The position numbers and the translations under genes were made by a program. From Oscillospiraceae bacterium (lineage in GTDB: Bacteria > Bacillota > Clostridia > Oscillospirales > CAG-272), in NCBI GenBank assembly GCA_015064205.1, contig SVSR01000004.1, positions 1 to 35,091 on the forward strand: a stretch of 35,091 bases of DNA, in the 5' to 3' direction. This document shows, piece by piece, positions 21,628 to 29,189 of the stretch. A model generated the notes under the pieces. It worked only from the letters and a program-made list of their open reading frames with translations, had not been told where the DNA came from and did no database searches. How positions within the stretch are numbered: the first letter of the stretch is position 1; the number at the start of each line of letters is the position of its first letter.

Positions 21628-21816
21628 CTATTTACTTTCTCTTTCCATCGTCTCATCGATCGCACGGTTAATAAAGCCGTTTACACTTTCACCCGTTTTC
21701 TCGGTATGTGCTTTAATTATTGCTTTTTTTCCTTTAGGTGCTCTGACTTTTATCTCATCATAATTATTTTTAATATACTTTGCTACTGCTCTTTGATTTG
21801 ATTTTGATACAGCCAT
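21628..21816 (-). CDS. Ribbon-helix-helix (Arc/CopG-like) DNA-binding protein
   Basis: This 62-residue basic protein has a likely N-terminal helix (NQRAVAKYIKNNYD), then a strand with EIKVRAPKGKKAIIKAHTEKTG and SVNGFINRAIDETMER. That is the Arc-like strand, helix A, turn, helix B order, where IKVRAPKG would contact DNA. GGGAG lies 6 nt before the start at 21816. Upstream are three copies of a GGGTACAATAT-type operator, one over its own -35 box and one inside a strong rightward promoter. It is therefore best read as an autorepressor that also controls the rightward transcript at 21980. The DNA-binding role is inferred from fold pattern and context. Confidence 0.75.
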   Translation of the reverse strand: MAVSKSNQRAVAKYIKNNYDEIKVRAPKGKKAIIKAHTEKTGESVNGFINRAIDETMERESK

Positions 21817-21846
21817 TTCTTATCTCCCATATGTTTAACTACCCCT

Positions 21847-21875
21847 ATTATATTACTTTTATTTTATGGGTACAA
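21847..21875 (-). promoter_or_regulatory. Promoter of the ribbon-helix-helix gene
   Basis: Reading leftward, TTGTAC (21870-21875), a 17-nt spacer and TATAAT (21847-21852). The -35 box overlaps operator copy 1. Confidence 0.7.
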
Positions 21876-21877
21876 TA
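21865..21877. promoter_or_regulatory. Operator copy 1 (TATGGGTACAATA)
   Basis: Shares GGGTACAATA with copy 3 and overlaps the -35 box of the ribbon-helix-helix gene. Confidence 0.6.
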
Positions 21878-21915
21878 TACTAATTGAACAAATAATCACT
21901 AAAATTTTTGTTAAC

Positions 21916-21931
21916 TATTGTGCCCAATATA
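21916..21931. promoter_or_regulatory. Operator copy 2, inverted
   Basis: TATTGTGCCCAATATA reads on the other strand as TATATTGGGCACAATA. This is the same motif as copy 3 with one central change. Confidence 0.6.
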
Positions 21932-21944
21932 TCGTTTTTGCAGC

Positions 21945-21973
21945 TTGACATATTGGGTACAATATGATATAAT
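21945..21973 (+). promoter_or_regulatory. Perfect consensus promoter with an operator in its spacer
   Basis: TTGACA (21945-21950), exactly 17 nt, then TATAAT (21968-21973). The spacer is filled by operator copy 3. A ribosome binding site (AAGGAG, 22011-22015 region) follows, but no start codon stands behind it. Confidence 0.85.
21950..21965. promoter_or_regulatory. Operator copy 3 (ATATTGGGTACAATAT)
   Basis: A near-perfect palindrome (ATATTG-4-CAATAT) lying between the -35 and -10 boxes of the rightward promoter, where binding would exclude RNA polymerase. Confidence 0.65.
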
Positions 21974-21979
21974 GTACTT

Positions 21980-22096
21980 ACAGGTTAAGCGCTGAATCTG
22001 ATAAAACTAAAAGGAGTGATATAAAATCTTAAACTAAGTGTTTTCCTCATTTGTTGCGACACAATCAAAAAGGCATCCTCACGGATGCCTTTCCCC
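21980..22096 (+). ncRNA. Candidate ORF-less short transcript (about 115 nt) or promoter of a lost gene
   Basis: The transcript is defined by the consensus promoter at 21945-21973 and the terminator hairpin at 22069-22096. It contains AAAAGGAGTG (22008-22017), but the following bases (ATATAAAATCTTAA) have no ATG, GTG or TTG at usable spacing and soon reach stops. Either it is a small RNA controlled by the adjacent ribbon-helix-helix protein, or the coding sequence once behind this promoter was deleted. The limits come only from promoter and terminator prediction. Confidence 0.4.
22069..22096. terminator. Bidirectional terminator hairpin
   Basis: AAAGGCATCC (22069-22078) pairs with GGATGCCTTT (22083-22092) around a TCAC loop. 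Rightward a short TTT-CCCCT tail follows; leftward TTTTTGATT follows. It may also stop typA transcription. Confidence 0.8.
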
Positions 22097-22185
22097 TATA
22101 ATGAACACTAGAAATTCACATATATTACCCGATTTGAGATGGACGATACATGCAACCCATTTCCCAAAAGTTTTTGAGGGGGAGT

Positions 22186-22223
22186 CTGAGGGGGACGCTT
22201 TTATCAAAAAGCGTCCCCCTCAG
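22186..22223. repeat. Perfect 17-bp inverted repeat downstream of typA
   Basis: CTGAGGGGGACGCTTTT and its exact complement flank a 4-nt centre, ending 14 nt from the typA stop. No T-run follows leftward. A partial direct copy (TGAGGGGGAG) precedes it at about 22175-22184. It probably acts as an mRNA end structure and looks like a family repeat. Confidence 0.65.
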
Positions 22224-22237
22224 GAAAAATCCCCTCA

Positions 22238-24067
22238 TCATTCACCCTTTTTAAGCTTGCTCTGGGCTTTGAGTCTGTTTGCCGTATTAAGTATACGTTT
22301 TCTTACACGCAAATTTTTCGGAGTTATTTCGATAAGCTCGTCGTCTGCAATAAATTCGATTGCTTCCTCGAGGCTCATTATTTTCGGCGTAACGAGTCTG
22401 AGAGCCTCGTCTGCTCCTGCTGAGCGGATCGCTGTCAGGTGTTTTTTCTTACAAACGTTTACCGCTATATCGCCGACCTTAGGCGATTCACCGACTACCA
22501 TACCTTCATAAACAAGAGCCTGCGGTCCGATAAACATCTGGCCTCTCTCCTGGGTATTGAAGAGTCCGTACGAGGTTGCTTCGCCGTTCTCACTTGCAAC
22601 AAGCGAGCCTGTATAACGAAGTGTAATATCTCCGCGGCAGGGCTGATAGCCGTCAAATACTGAGTTGAGTATGCCCTCTCCCTTTGTATCTGTCAGAAAT
22701 TCGCTTCTGTAACCGAACAGGCAACGTGCCGGAATACTGTATTCTATTCTCCAGCGGTCGCCGTGCATAGTCATCTCAATAAGGTCTCCCTTACGTGAGC
22801 CTAGCTTTTCTATAACCGAGCCCTGAGAGCCGTCGGGCACGTCTATCGTTACTCTTTCCATAGGCTCGCATTTAACGCCGTCAATCTCCTTGTAAAGCAC
22901 TCTCGGAGTACTGCACGCAAGCTCGTATCCCTCACGGCGCATATTTTCAAGAAGAATTGATAAGTGCATTTCACCTCTGCCGGCTACCATAAACGAGTCG
23001 GTAGTGTCACCGTCTGTGACACGCAGGGAAACGTCCTTAAGAAGCTCCTTGTAAAGTCTTTCACGAAGCTGACGCGAAGTAACAAACTTACCCTCCTGAC
23101 CTGCAAACGGGCTGTCGTTTACCATAAAGGTCATTTCCATTGTAGGCTCGCTCACCTTTACGAATTCAAGAGGTTCAACGGCGGTAAGTGAGGTTATCGT
23201 GTCACCGATATTTATGTCCTCAGCGCCCGAGAAGCAGACGATATCGCCAACCTTGGCTTCTGTTACCGGTATACGCTTGAGTCCGTCTATCTGATAAAGC
23301 GCAACGATCTTTGCCTTTTTCACTTCTCCGGGCTTATGGAAGTTTGATATAGCAACCTCGCTGCCCGTTTTTATAACTCCGCGCTCGATGCGTCCGATAC
23401 CGATACGTCCAACGTAATCATTATAGTCGATTGATGAAACAAGGAGCTGTAAATCGCCATCAGGATCACCCTCGGGCGCAGGAATATAGTCAAGAATAAG
23501 GTCAAATAAGCACTTTAAATCCTCGTCCTGTTTTCCGGGTGTCAGTGAAGCAGTACCGGCTCTGCCCGAGCAGAATACCATGGGGCTGTCGAGCTGTTCG
23601 TCATTTGCATCAAGGCTTATAAGAAGCTCAAGCACCTCGTCCTGAACCTCGTCAAGTCTTGCATCGGGCTTGTCCACCTTATTAACTACAACGATAACAC
23701 GGTGATTAAGCTCAAGCGCCTTCTGCAAAACAAATCGGGTCTGCGGCATAGGTCCCTCCGCTGCGTCAACGAGCAGAAGAACGCCGTTTACCATTTTGAG
23801 TATACGCTCTACCTCTCCGCCGAAATCCGCGTGGCCGGGAGTGTCTATAATATTTATCTTTGTATCCTTGTAATGAACTGCGGTGTTCTTTGCAAGGATG
23901 GTTATACCGCGCTCACGCTCAAGGTCGTTTGAGTCCATAACTCTCTCTTCGGTTGCCTGATTCTCACGGTATATACCTCCCTGCTTGAGCATTTCATCAA
24001 CAAGGGTCGTCTTTCCGTGGTCAACGTGCGCGATTATTGCAATATTTCTTAAATCTTCTCTTACCAA
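22238..24067 (-). CDS. typA: Translational GTPase TypA/BipA
   Basis: This 609-residue ribosome-associated GTPase acts in stress adaptation and 50S assembly. The G domain carries [10 protein letters not shown] (G1), RGITI (G2), [14 protein letters not shown] (G3) and [11 protein letters not shown] (G4). Domain II, EF-G-like domains III and V, and the BipA-specific C-terminal domain ([23 protein letters not shown]) follow. The start is a TTG at 24067: AAGGAGAG lies 6 nt upstream and the N-terminus then reads [17 protein letters not shown], the normal family start. The ATG at 24100 would translate the ribosome binding site. Length is typical. It is followed by inverted repeats that probably end the mRNA. 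Confidence 0.95.
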   Translation of the reverse strand: MVREDLRNIAIIAHVDHGKTTLVDEMLKQGGIYRENQATEERVMDSNDLERERGITILAKNTAVHYKDTKINIIDTPGHADFGGEVERILKMVNGVLLLVDAAEGPMPQTRFVLQKALELNHRVIVVVNKVDKPDARLDEVQDEVLELLISLDANDEQLDSPMVFCSGRAGTASLTPGKQDEDLKCLFDLILDYIPAPEGDPDGDLQLLVSSIDYNDYVGRIGIGRIERGVIKTGSEVAISNFHKPGEVKKAKIVALYQIDGLKRIPVTEAKVGDIVCFSGAEDINIGDTITSLTAVEPLEFVKVSEPTMEMTFMVNDSPFAGQEGKFVTSRQLRERLYKELLKDVSLRVTDGDTTDSFMVAGRGEMHLSILLENMRREGYELACSTPRVLYKEIDGVKCEPMERVTIDVPDGSQGSVIEKLGSRKGDLIEMTMHGDRWRIEYSIPARCLFGYRSEFLTDTKGEGILNSVFDGYQPCRGDITLRYTGSLVASENGEATSYGLFNTQERGQMFIGPQALVYEGMVVGESPKVGDIAVNVCKKKHLTAIRSAGADEALRLVTPKIMSLEEAIEFIADDELIEITPKNLRVRKRILNTANRLKAQSKLKKGE

Positions 24068-24183
24068 AGTTATCTCTCCTTGACTAAGTTTATACAACAT
24101 TATATTTTAGCACATTTTAAGGTCTTTGTATATAGTCATAAGCACATATTTTTAATTTTACCGTGTTTTTTTAATGTTGAAAT

Positions 24184-24855
24184 TCAACTATTTTTATCTA
24201 TGCTCAAAACGCTTATCGTATTTTGTTCATACTTAAACTTTATTTCATATCCCCCGTACGCCATACCGTATATACGGTCATCGTGATGATATGAGGGCTT
24301 TGGATCGTGCGCAAGAATTTCTTTGATTGCATCAACAAAAGTGCCGTCAAGCCCGTTTGCTGCTTCCTGCGGTATATCTACTTCTGCGCTGTGTTTAAAT
24401 GTTTCATTCGCAAATCCGTCCGCGGCGTCTGTTATACTGTCAAAAGCGGCTATATACGGCTTTATGTCGTATATAGGCGTGCCACTCTTCATATCGGCAC
24501 CGCGCACAGTAAGCACAGGACCGCGATTTTCGTCATAGGTTATACCCTCAAGCTTCAGCGCAGACAGTCCAATCGGATTCGGCCTGAATGGTGAACGCGA
24601 GGCAAAAACACCAACTCGTCTGTTTCCGCCAAGACGCGGCGGCCTTACGGTAGGCGAAAACTTTTCCCGCTCATTCTCGGAAAACTCCCATAGCACCCAT
24701 ATGTGAGAAAAATCCTCAAGTCCACGAAAAGCGTCGGGATTTCTGTACTCTTTTTCAAATACTATCTCGGACAAAACCCCGTTTACAATACCTGCCTGGC
24801 GCGGTACTCCGAACTTACTTTCAAAGCCGTTATATATTCGGGCAATTATTTTCAT
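24184..24855 (-). CDS. trmO: tRNA t6A37 N6-methyltransferase TrmO (TsaA/YaeB family)
   Basis: This 223-residue enzyme uses SAM to methylate N6-threonylcarbamoyladenosine at position 37 of certain tRNAs. Family marks are GVPRQAGIV near residue 16, LEDFSHIWVLWEF (46-58), RPPRLGGNRRVGVFASRSPFRPNPIGLS (a beta-barrel SAM site) and the DIKPYIAAFDS strand. Its ATG overlaps the stop of proX (TGATG at 24853-24857), so the two are translationally coupled, and no independent ribosome binding site is evident. Length is normal. Both genes of this pair act on tRNA. Confidence 0.9.
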   Translation of the reverse strand: MKIIARIYNGFESKFGVPRQAGIVNGVLSEIVFEKEYRNPDAFRGLEDFSHIWVLWEFSENEREKFSPTVRPPRLGGNRRVGVFASRSPFRPNPIGLSALKLEGITYDENRGPVLTVRGADMKSGTPIYDIKPYIAAFDSITDAADGFANETFKHSAEVDIPQEAANGLDGTFVDAIKEILAHDPKPSYHHDDRIYGMAYGGYEIKFKYEQNTISVLSIDKNS

Positions 24856-25388
24856 CAGAGAACTACTTTCTGAAAATCATGCCCCATAGCAGGAATTATT
24901 TTTTCAATAAGGTCTTTGGTTTTTATACGCAGGCTTGAAGTATTTATACACGGATGGCATCCTATATATTCACCGTTCAAAACATCTGAATCTATGAGCA
25001 GCTTCACACGCTTTTCTTTATCATTCATAAGTCCCAGAACGCTGACCGAGCCGGGCGTTATATCAAGAAGTTTTTCCATATGCTCGCTACCGGCGAAAGA
25101 AAGCCTTGACGAGTTTATCTGAGCAGAAAGGTCTTTTGTTTTAAAGGGTTTATCTCCCGGCATCATAAGCAGATAAAAATCAGTTTCCTGCCTGTTGCAA
25201 AGAAAGAGGTTTTTGCATATAGTCGCTTCAAGTACACGGTCTATCTCCTCACACACTTCCATAGTCATTGCCGGCTCATGGTCAATTCGGGAGTATTCTA
25301 TACCAAGCGAGTCAAGAAGGTCATATACACGTATTTCCTTTTCGAGTCTGCCCGAAATATCCTCGGGTCTTGATTGTTTAAGCTCCAT
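24855..25388 (-). CDS. proX: Prolyl-tRNA editing protein ProX (YbaK/INS family)
   Basis: This 177-residue trans-editing enzyme hydrolyses Ala-tRNA-Pro or related mischarged tRNAs. Visible family features are HEPAMTMEVCEEI, CKNLFLCNR (with the conserved Lys), YLLMMPGDKPFKTKDLSAQI, SRLSFAGSEHMEKLLDITPGSVSVLGL and the C-terminal GCHPCINTSSLRI with the Asn-Thr pair. The start is ATG 25388 (MELKQSRPEDIS) after AGAGAG; a longer open frame crosses the promoter. It is slightly longer than usual at its N-terminus. It is coupled to trmO by a TGATG overlap. Confidence 0.88.
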   Translation of the reverse strand: MELKQSRPEDISGRLEKEIRVYDLLDSLGIEYSRIDHEPAMTMEVCEEIDRVLEATICKNLFLCNRQETDFYLLMMPGDKPFKTKDLSAQINSSRLSFAGSEHMEKLLDITPGSVSVLGLMNDKEKRVKLLIDSDVLNGEYIGCHPCINTSSLRIKTKDLIEKIIPAMGHDFQKVVL

Positions 25389-25419
25389 AAAATCTCTCTT
25401 TTCTAAAAATACTAAAGTA

Positions 25420-25448
25420 ATTATACTCTTTCTCCTGCCTTTTTGCAA
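25420..25448 (-). promoter_or_regulatory. Promoter of proX-trmO
   Basis: Reading leftward, TTGCAA (25443-25448), a 17-nt spacer and TATAAT (25420-25425). Start near 25413, leader about 25 nt. Confidence 0.75.
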
Positions 25449-25463
25449 GTAGTACAGATAAAT

Positions 25464-25480
25464 TTTACACGACGTGTAAA
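25464..25480. promoter_or_regulatory. Inverted repeat TTTACAC-GAC-GTGTAAA
   Basis: Two perfect 7-bp arms sit between the proX promoter and the M20 hydrolase gene, next to a TATAAA (25484-25489) that could be the hydrolase -10. The size is typical of a dimeric repressor operator. Confidence 0.45.
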
Positions 25481-25510
25481 TACTATAAAAAAACAACGTC
25501 GGAGGATATA

Positions 25511-26689
25511 ATGGATATCTTAAACGAAGCAAAAAGCCTTGAATCAGAGCTTATAGAAATGCGCCGCTACTTGCACACCCACGCAGGTGTTGGTTTTGAT
25601 ACCGAAGATGCTGTAAATTTTGTAATGAATGCGCTTGAAAGTACAGGTCTTAATCCAAAGAAATGCGGACGCGGCGGCGTCACTTGCGAGATCGGCAAAA
25701 ATGGCAGGTGCGTGCTTATCCGTGCCGACATGGATGCGCTGAATATACGTGAAGAATCGGGAGAAGAATTTGCGTCAGAAAACGGGAACATGCACGCATG
25801 CGGTCACGACATGCATACCGCCATGCTTCTTGGTGCAGCCAAAATTTTAAAAGAGCACGAAAATGAGCTTCACGGACGTGTAAGACTTATGTTTCAATCT
25901 GCCGAGGAAACACTTGAGGGCGCAAATGATATGATAGAGTCGGATGTGCTTGAAAGCCCAAGACCCGATGCGGCTATGATGATACACGTCATGGTAGGCA
26001 CGCCATTTGAAACGGGCACGGTTATAGTAGCACCGCCGGGTGTCAGCGCACCTTGTGCAGATATGTTTAAAATAACAGTTTTGGGCCGTGCCGCACACGG
26101 CTCAATGCCCGAAGCCGGCATTGACCCGATAATCGTATCGGCACATATAATAAGTGCGCTTGACATTATACGTACGCGTGAAGTATCAAGTGGCGAACGT
26201 GCCGTTCTAACAGTAGGCAGCATAAACGCCGGTAAAACGGCAAATGCGATACCCTCATCATGTGTCATTCTCGGTAACATGAGAGTCTATTCGGACAAGT
26301 CGAGAGAATACATGAAAAAGCGTGTTGTAGAAATAGCAGCGGGGGTTGCATCATCACTTGGCGCATCCGCAAAGGTCGAATTTACCGGCGGATGTCCCAC
26401 TCTCACAAACGATCGTGAGCTGTGCAAGAAGGCATATGAATACACGCAGGCTCTGCTCGGCAAAAAGCTTGCAATGTCCGCAGAAAATATGAAAAGCTCG
26501 TCGTCGGGATCTGAGGATTTTGCATATATATCTCATGAAATCCCCTCTGTCATGCTTGCTCTTGCAGCAGGCAATTCTAACGAGGGATACTCTCATCCTC
26601 TGCATCATGAAAAGGTACGTTTTGATGAAAAAGCCCTGACGATCGGTGCGGCTGTATATGCATACATGGCAATAAAACTTCTTGAGTAA
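25511..26689 (+). CDS. M20D-family metal-dependent amidohydrolase (N-acyl-amino acid hydrolase type)
   Basis: This 392-residue cytosolic hydrolase belongs to the M20D group (hippurate hydrolase, N-acyl-aminoacylase, indole-acetyl-amino acid hydrolase). Metal and catalytic residues are C97-G-H99-D100 (HACGHDMHT), E132-E133 (SAEETLEGA), H159 and the C-terminal His in YSHPLHHEKVRFDE. The lid/dimerisation domain begins at FKITVLGRAAHGSMPEAGIDPI. The usual LHRHPELGFE start appears as LHTHAGVGFD. GGAGGA lies 4 nt before the ATG. The substrate is not predictable. Two open reading frames downstream, a sugar isomerase-like gene is probably separately transcribed. Confidence 0.88.
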   Translation: MDILNEAKSLESELIEMRRYLHTHAGVGFDTEDAVNFVMNALESTGLNPKKCGRGGVTCEIGKNGRCVLIRADMDALNIREESGEEFASENGNMHACGHDMHTAMLLGAAKILKEHENELHGRVRLMFQSAEETLEGANDMIESDVLESPRPDAAMMIHVMVGTPFETGTVIVAPPGVSAPCADMFKITVLGRAAHGSMPEAGIDPIIVSAHIISALDIIRTREVSSGERAVLTVGSINAGKTANAIPSSCVILGNMRVYSDKSREYMKKRVVEIAAGVASSLGASAKVEFTGGCPTLTNDRELCKKAYEYTQALLGKKLAMSAENMKSSSSGSEDFAYISHEIPSVMLALAAGNSNEGYSHPLHHEKVRFDEKALTIGAAVYAYMAIKLLE

Positions 26690-26719
26690 ATCTAACTACA
26701 TTTATATGTGCAAACTGCC

Positions 26720-26742
26720 CACGAAAAAGTGTCTTTTTTGTG
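26720..26742 (+). terminator. Possible weak terminator after the M20 hydrolase gene
   Basis: CACGAAAAAG pairs with CTTTTTTGTG (10 bp, one G-U) around TGT, 30 nt after the stop. The stem is AT-rich, with no separate T-run. Confidence 0.35.
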
Positions 26743-26753
26743 AAAGATGTGTA

Positions 26754-26782
26754 TTTACTTTATTTTGGATATATGGTAAAAT
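26754..26782 (+). promoter_or_regulatory. Promoter of the second sugar isomerase-like gene
   Basis: TTTACT (26754-26759), a 17-nt spacer ending in TATGG, and TAAAAT (26777-26782). The TATG just before the -10 is an extended -10 element. Confidence 0.55.
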
Positions 26783-26828
26783 CTCCATAATAACTGTTTT
26801 TGGGACAGTAGATTCGGAGGCAAAAATT

Positions 26829-27686
26829 ATGTATAATTTTCCTATAGGCGTTATTGTCGACTCTTTCAATCTTCCCTTTGAAGAAGCTCTTAAGCAAGCT
26901 GCCAAGATTGGTGCAAAGGGTATCCAGATGTACGCAACAACGGGCGAACACTCTCCCGAAAATATGAATAGCGTAAAAAGACGCGAGATCCTTGACATGG
27001 TAAAGTCATACGGCATGTGTTTCTCTGCAATATGCGGCGACCTCGGCCACGGCTTTGCAGATGCCGAGCATAACGGTGAATATATAGAAAAGTCAAAGCG
27101 TATCCTTGATCTTGCAAAAGAGCTTGAAACGGATATAGTTACAACACATATCGGTGTTGTTCCCGCAGACAAGAATCACGAACGCTATAAGATAATGCAG
27201 TCGGCTTGTGTAAAGCTTGCCGAATATGCAGACAGCATCGGATCGCACTTTGCAATTGAAACCGGCCCCGAAAGGTCGGCAACTCTTAAAGAGTTTCTCG
27301 ATTCTCTCGGCTCACGCGGCGTTGCAGTAAATCTTGACCCTGCTAACCTCGTTATGGTAACAGGCGACGACCCTGTCGGCGCAGTTTACAACCTCAAGGA
27401 TTACATCGTTCACACACACGCAAAGGACGGCAACAAACTCAAGGAATCAAACCCTGAATACATATATCAGGTAGTACATCCCGTTCCTCCAGAAATTGCA
27501 AGCCAGAAGTTCTTTGAAGAAGTACCGCTGGGAACAGGCAGCGTTGATTTTGCGAAGTATCTTGCGGCTCTCGAAGATATTGGATACAAAGGCTTCTTGA
27601 CAATTGAACGTGAGGTTGGTGAAAATCCCACAAAGGATATCAACACCGCAGCCGAATATCTCAGAAACATTATTGCAAACAACTGA
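26829..27686 (+). CDS. Sugar phosphate isomerase/epimerase-like TIM barrel
   Basis: This 285-residue protein of the xylose isomerase-like superfamily starts MYNFPIGVIVDSFNLPFEEALKQAAKIGAKGIQMY. Probable metal ligands lie in THIGVVP, AIETGPER, VNLDPANLVMV, VHTHAKDG and the late TIEREVGEN, giving the usual Glu-Asp-His-Glu set. CGGAGG at 26815-26820 supports ATG 26829 over the longer frame, which would run through the promoter. It is related in fold to the gene at 16968, but the sequences differ widely. It stands alone with its own promoter and terminator. The substrate is unknown; an epimerase or isomerase of a free or phosphorylated sugar is likely. Confidence 0.85.
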   Translation: MYNFPIGVIVDSFNLPFEEALKQAAKIGAKGIQMYATTGEHSPENMNSVKRREILDMVKSYGMCFSAICGDLGHGFADAEHNGEYIEKSKRILDLAKELETDIVTTHIGVVPADKNHERYKIMQSACVKLAEYADSIGSHFAIETGPERSATLKEFLDSLGSRGVAVNLDPANLVMVTGDDPVGAVYNLKDYIVHTHAKDGNKLKESNPEYIYQVVHPVPPEIASQKFFEEVPLGTGSVDFAKYLAALEDIGYKGFLTIEREVGENPTKDINTAAEYLRNIIANN

Positions 27687-27699
27687 TTTTGCAAATTTT

Positions 27700-27727
27700 A
27701 AAAGTCCGTCTGTCAGCGGACTTTTTT
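27700..27727 (+). terminator. Intrinsic terminator of the isomerase-like gene
   Basis: AAAAGTCCG pairs with CGGACTTTT, with an 8-nt loop and a T-run. Confidence 0.9.
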
Positions 27728-27739
27728 CTTTGTAATGTA

Positions 27740-27768
27740 TTGCCAAATTTGCTTTTTTATGTCATAAT
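27740..27768 (+). promoter_or_regulatory. Promoter of the SGNH lipoprotein gene
   Basis: TTGCCA (27740-27745), a 17-nt spacer ending in TATGT, and CATAAT (27763-27768), that is an extended -10 promoter. Leader about 24 nt. Confidence 0.6.
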
Positions 27769-27798
27769 ATACTCAGCATTTAAAAAAAGAGGTAACAT

Positions 27799-29019
27799 AT
27801 GAAAAAAATCATTTCTTTAGTAATCGTTATAGTTTTACTGTCAGGCAGTGCTTTCGGGCTCGTATCCTGTGGTAAAACTAAGATTGTACCTGTTGATATA
27901 GAAGAAAAATACTCTGATTTCATCAATGTCAGAGGCGACCTCAACAACCTTTATAACAAACTGAATTTCGGAGAAGAAACGGTCATTTCCTATCTTGGCG
28001 GCTCGGTTACGGCAGGATTTGGCTCAGATAACGCCGAAGTCGGTTCATGGAGAGCTATCACTTTCAATTGGCTCTCAGAAAACTTCCCCGAAGCAAACAT
28101 TGTTCAGAATAATGTTGCTATGGGCGGCACGGGCTCACACCTCGGTGCTTTCAGAACAAAGAGCGATATAATTGACACAAATTCTGATCTTGTTTTCGTT
28201 GAGTTTTCAGTAAACGACAGCTACAGCGGTACGCACTCGGCAGGAAATTCAACGCTTTATTTTGAGCAGATAATCAGGCAGACAAGAGAAGCTTTGCCCG
28301 AATGTGATATTATCGCCGTATACGTGACCGACATAGCTTTTGCAAAGGAGTTTGGCGGAAACGGTATGCACTCGGTAGCACAGGCTCACGAGAAGGTGTG
28401 CGAAAAGTACGGTATCACCTCAATTGATGCAGGCCGTGCACTATGCGCACTGATGAATGGGTATGACGAAGAATTATGGGGCACATATATTTCCGACACG
28501 GTGCATCCTGCAGATGCAGGTTATGCCGTATATGCAGAGGCAATAAACGAATATTTACATAAGTATCTAAAGGGCTCACCTATTCTTGAATATAAAAAAA
28601 TACAGCCTCATGCACTCCCCGAGGGATATGCCGATGAGAGAAACGAAAACCTCAAACTTACCTTTGTACCTGCTGACAACTATGAAATGTTCGATTCAAT
28701 AAAGGGATTTATGCTTGAAGCAGACGCTCCCGTTACAGGTTCGCACATCAAAGGCGCGATATCAGCGGCAGAAGAGAAAAATGAACTTGTATTCACATTT
28801 GAGGGAACGGGTATTGATCTGTATATTTCAGGCAAGGGTAACAGAATAGAATACTCTATCGACGGTGGAAATACGACAAGAACAATAGTTGACCCCGCAG
28901 ACCCTCCGTTTAAGCTTGCGCAAGGTCTTGAAGACGGCACTCACACTTTAAAGCTTTCATTTGTAAGCAAGCGTGAAACACGCAAGATAAGAGGATTTTT
29001 CATATACGGTAATAAATAA
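27799..29019 (+). CDS. SGNH/GDSL-type hydrolase lipoprotein
   Basis: The 406-residue protein is exported and lipid-anchored. A Lys-rich start and hydrophobic helix lead to the lipobox LVSC with Cys24. The SGNH hydrolase domain (about 58-260) has block I GGSVTAGFGS with Ser69, the GGTGS glycine block (109-113), the block III Asn in SVND (N139) and block V D233-T-V-H236. This is a full esterase set. Residues about 280-406 look like a beta-sandwich module. Such enzymes remove acetyl or other ester groups from polysaccharides on the outside of the cell. It lies directly before the SLH protein array, so a surface role in deacetylating the same glycan is plausible. GAGG precedes the ATG. Confidence 0.85.
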   Translation: MKKIISLVIVIVLLSGSAFGLVSCGKTKIVPVDIEEKYSDFINVRGDLNNLYNKLNFGEETVISYLGGSVTAGFGSDNAEVGSWRAITFNWLSENFPEANIVQNNVAMGGTGSHLGAFRTKSDIIDTNSDLVFVEFSVNDSYSGTHSAGNSTLYFEQIIRQTREALPECDIIAVYVTDIAFAKEFGGNGMHSVAQAHEKVCEKYGITSIDAGRALCALMNGYDEELWGTYISDTVHPADAGYAVYAEAINEYLHKYLKGSPILEYKKIQPHALPEGYADERNENLKLTFVPADNYEMFDSIKGFMLEADAPVTGSHIKGAISAAEEKNELVFTFEGTGIDLYISGKGNRIEYSIDGGNTTRTIVDPADPPFKLAQGLEDGTHTLKLSFVSKRETRKIRGFFIYGNK

Positions 29020-29024
29020 ACCCG

Positions 29025-29058
29025 GCACCGTAATGCCTTCTGGCATTACGGTGCTTTC
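29025..29058 (+). terminator. Terminator after the SGNH gene
   Basis: GCACCGTAATGCC (29025-29037) pairs perfectly with GGCATTACGGTGC (29042-29054), followed by TTTCT. Confidence 0.88.
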
Positions 29059-29102
29059 TATTGTCGTAAATACACAAAAATGCAAAGCTTTTTTCATCAA
29101 CT

Positions 29103-29149
29103 ATGACAGTTATGTTTTTCTTGATAAAAGCGGGGCGTTATGGTATAAT
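29103..29149 (+). promoter_or_regulatory. Promoter module of SLH paralogue 1
   Basis: An ATGACAG box at 29103, 18 nt before TTGATA (29121-29126), a 17-nt spacer ending in TATGG and TATAAT (29144-29149). The same module with the same spacing precedes the next two paralogues. Confidence 0.75.
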
Positions 29150-29189
29150 ATTATTACATTATTGGAATATATTCCAAGGAGGAAAACTA

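Noticed and set aside
22038-22511. A 157-codon rightward frame behind the orphan promoter
   Set aside because: Its GTG is 22 nt from the AGGAG, it reads through a terminator hairpin and a 17-bp inverted repeat, and half of it is antisense to typA.
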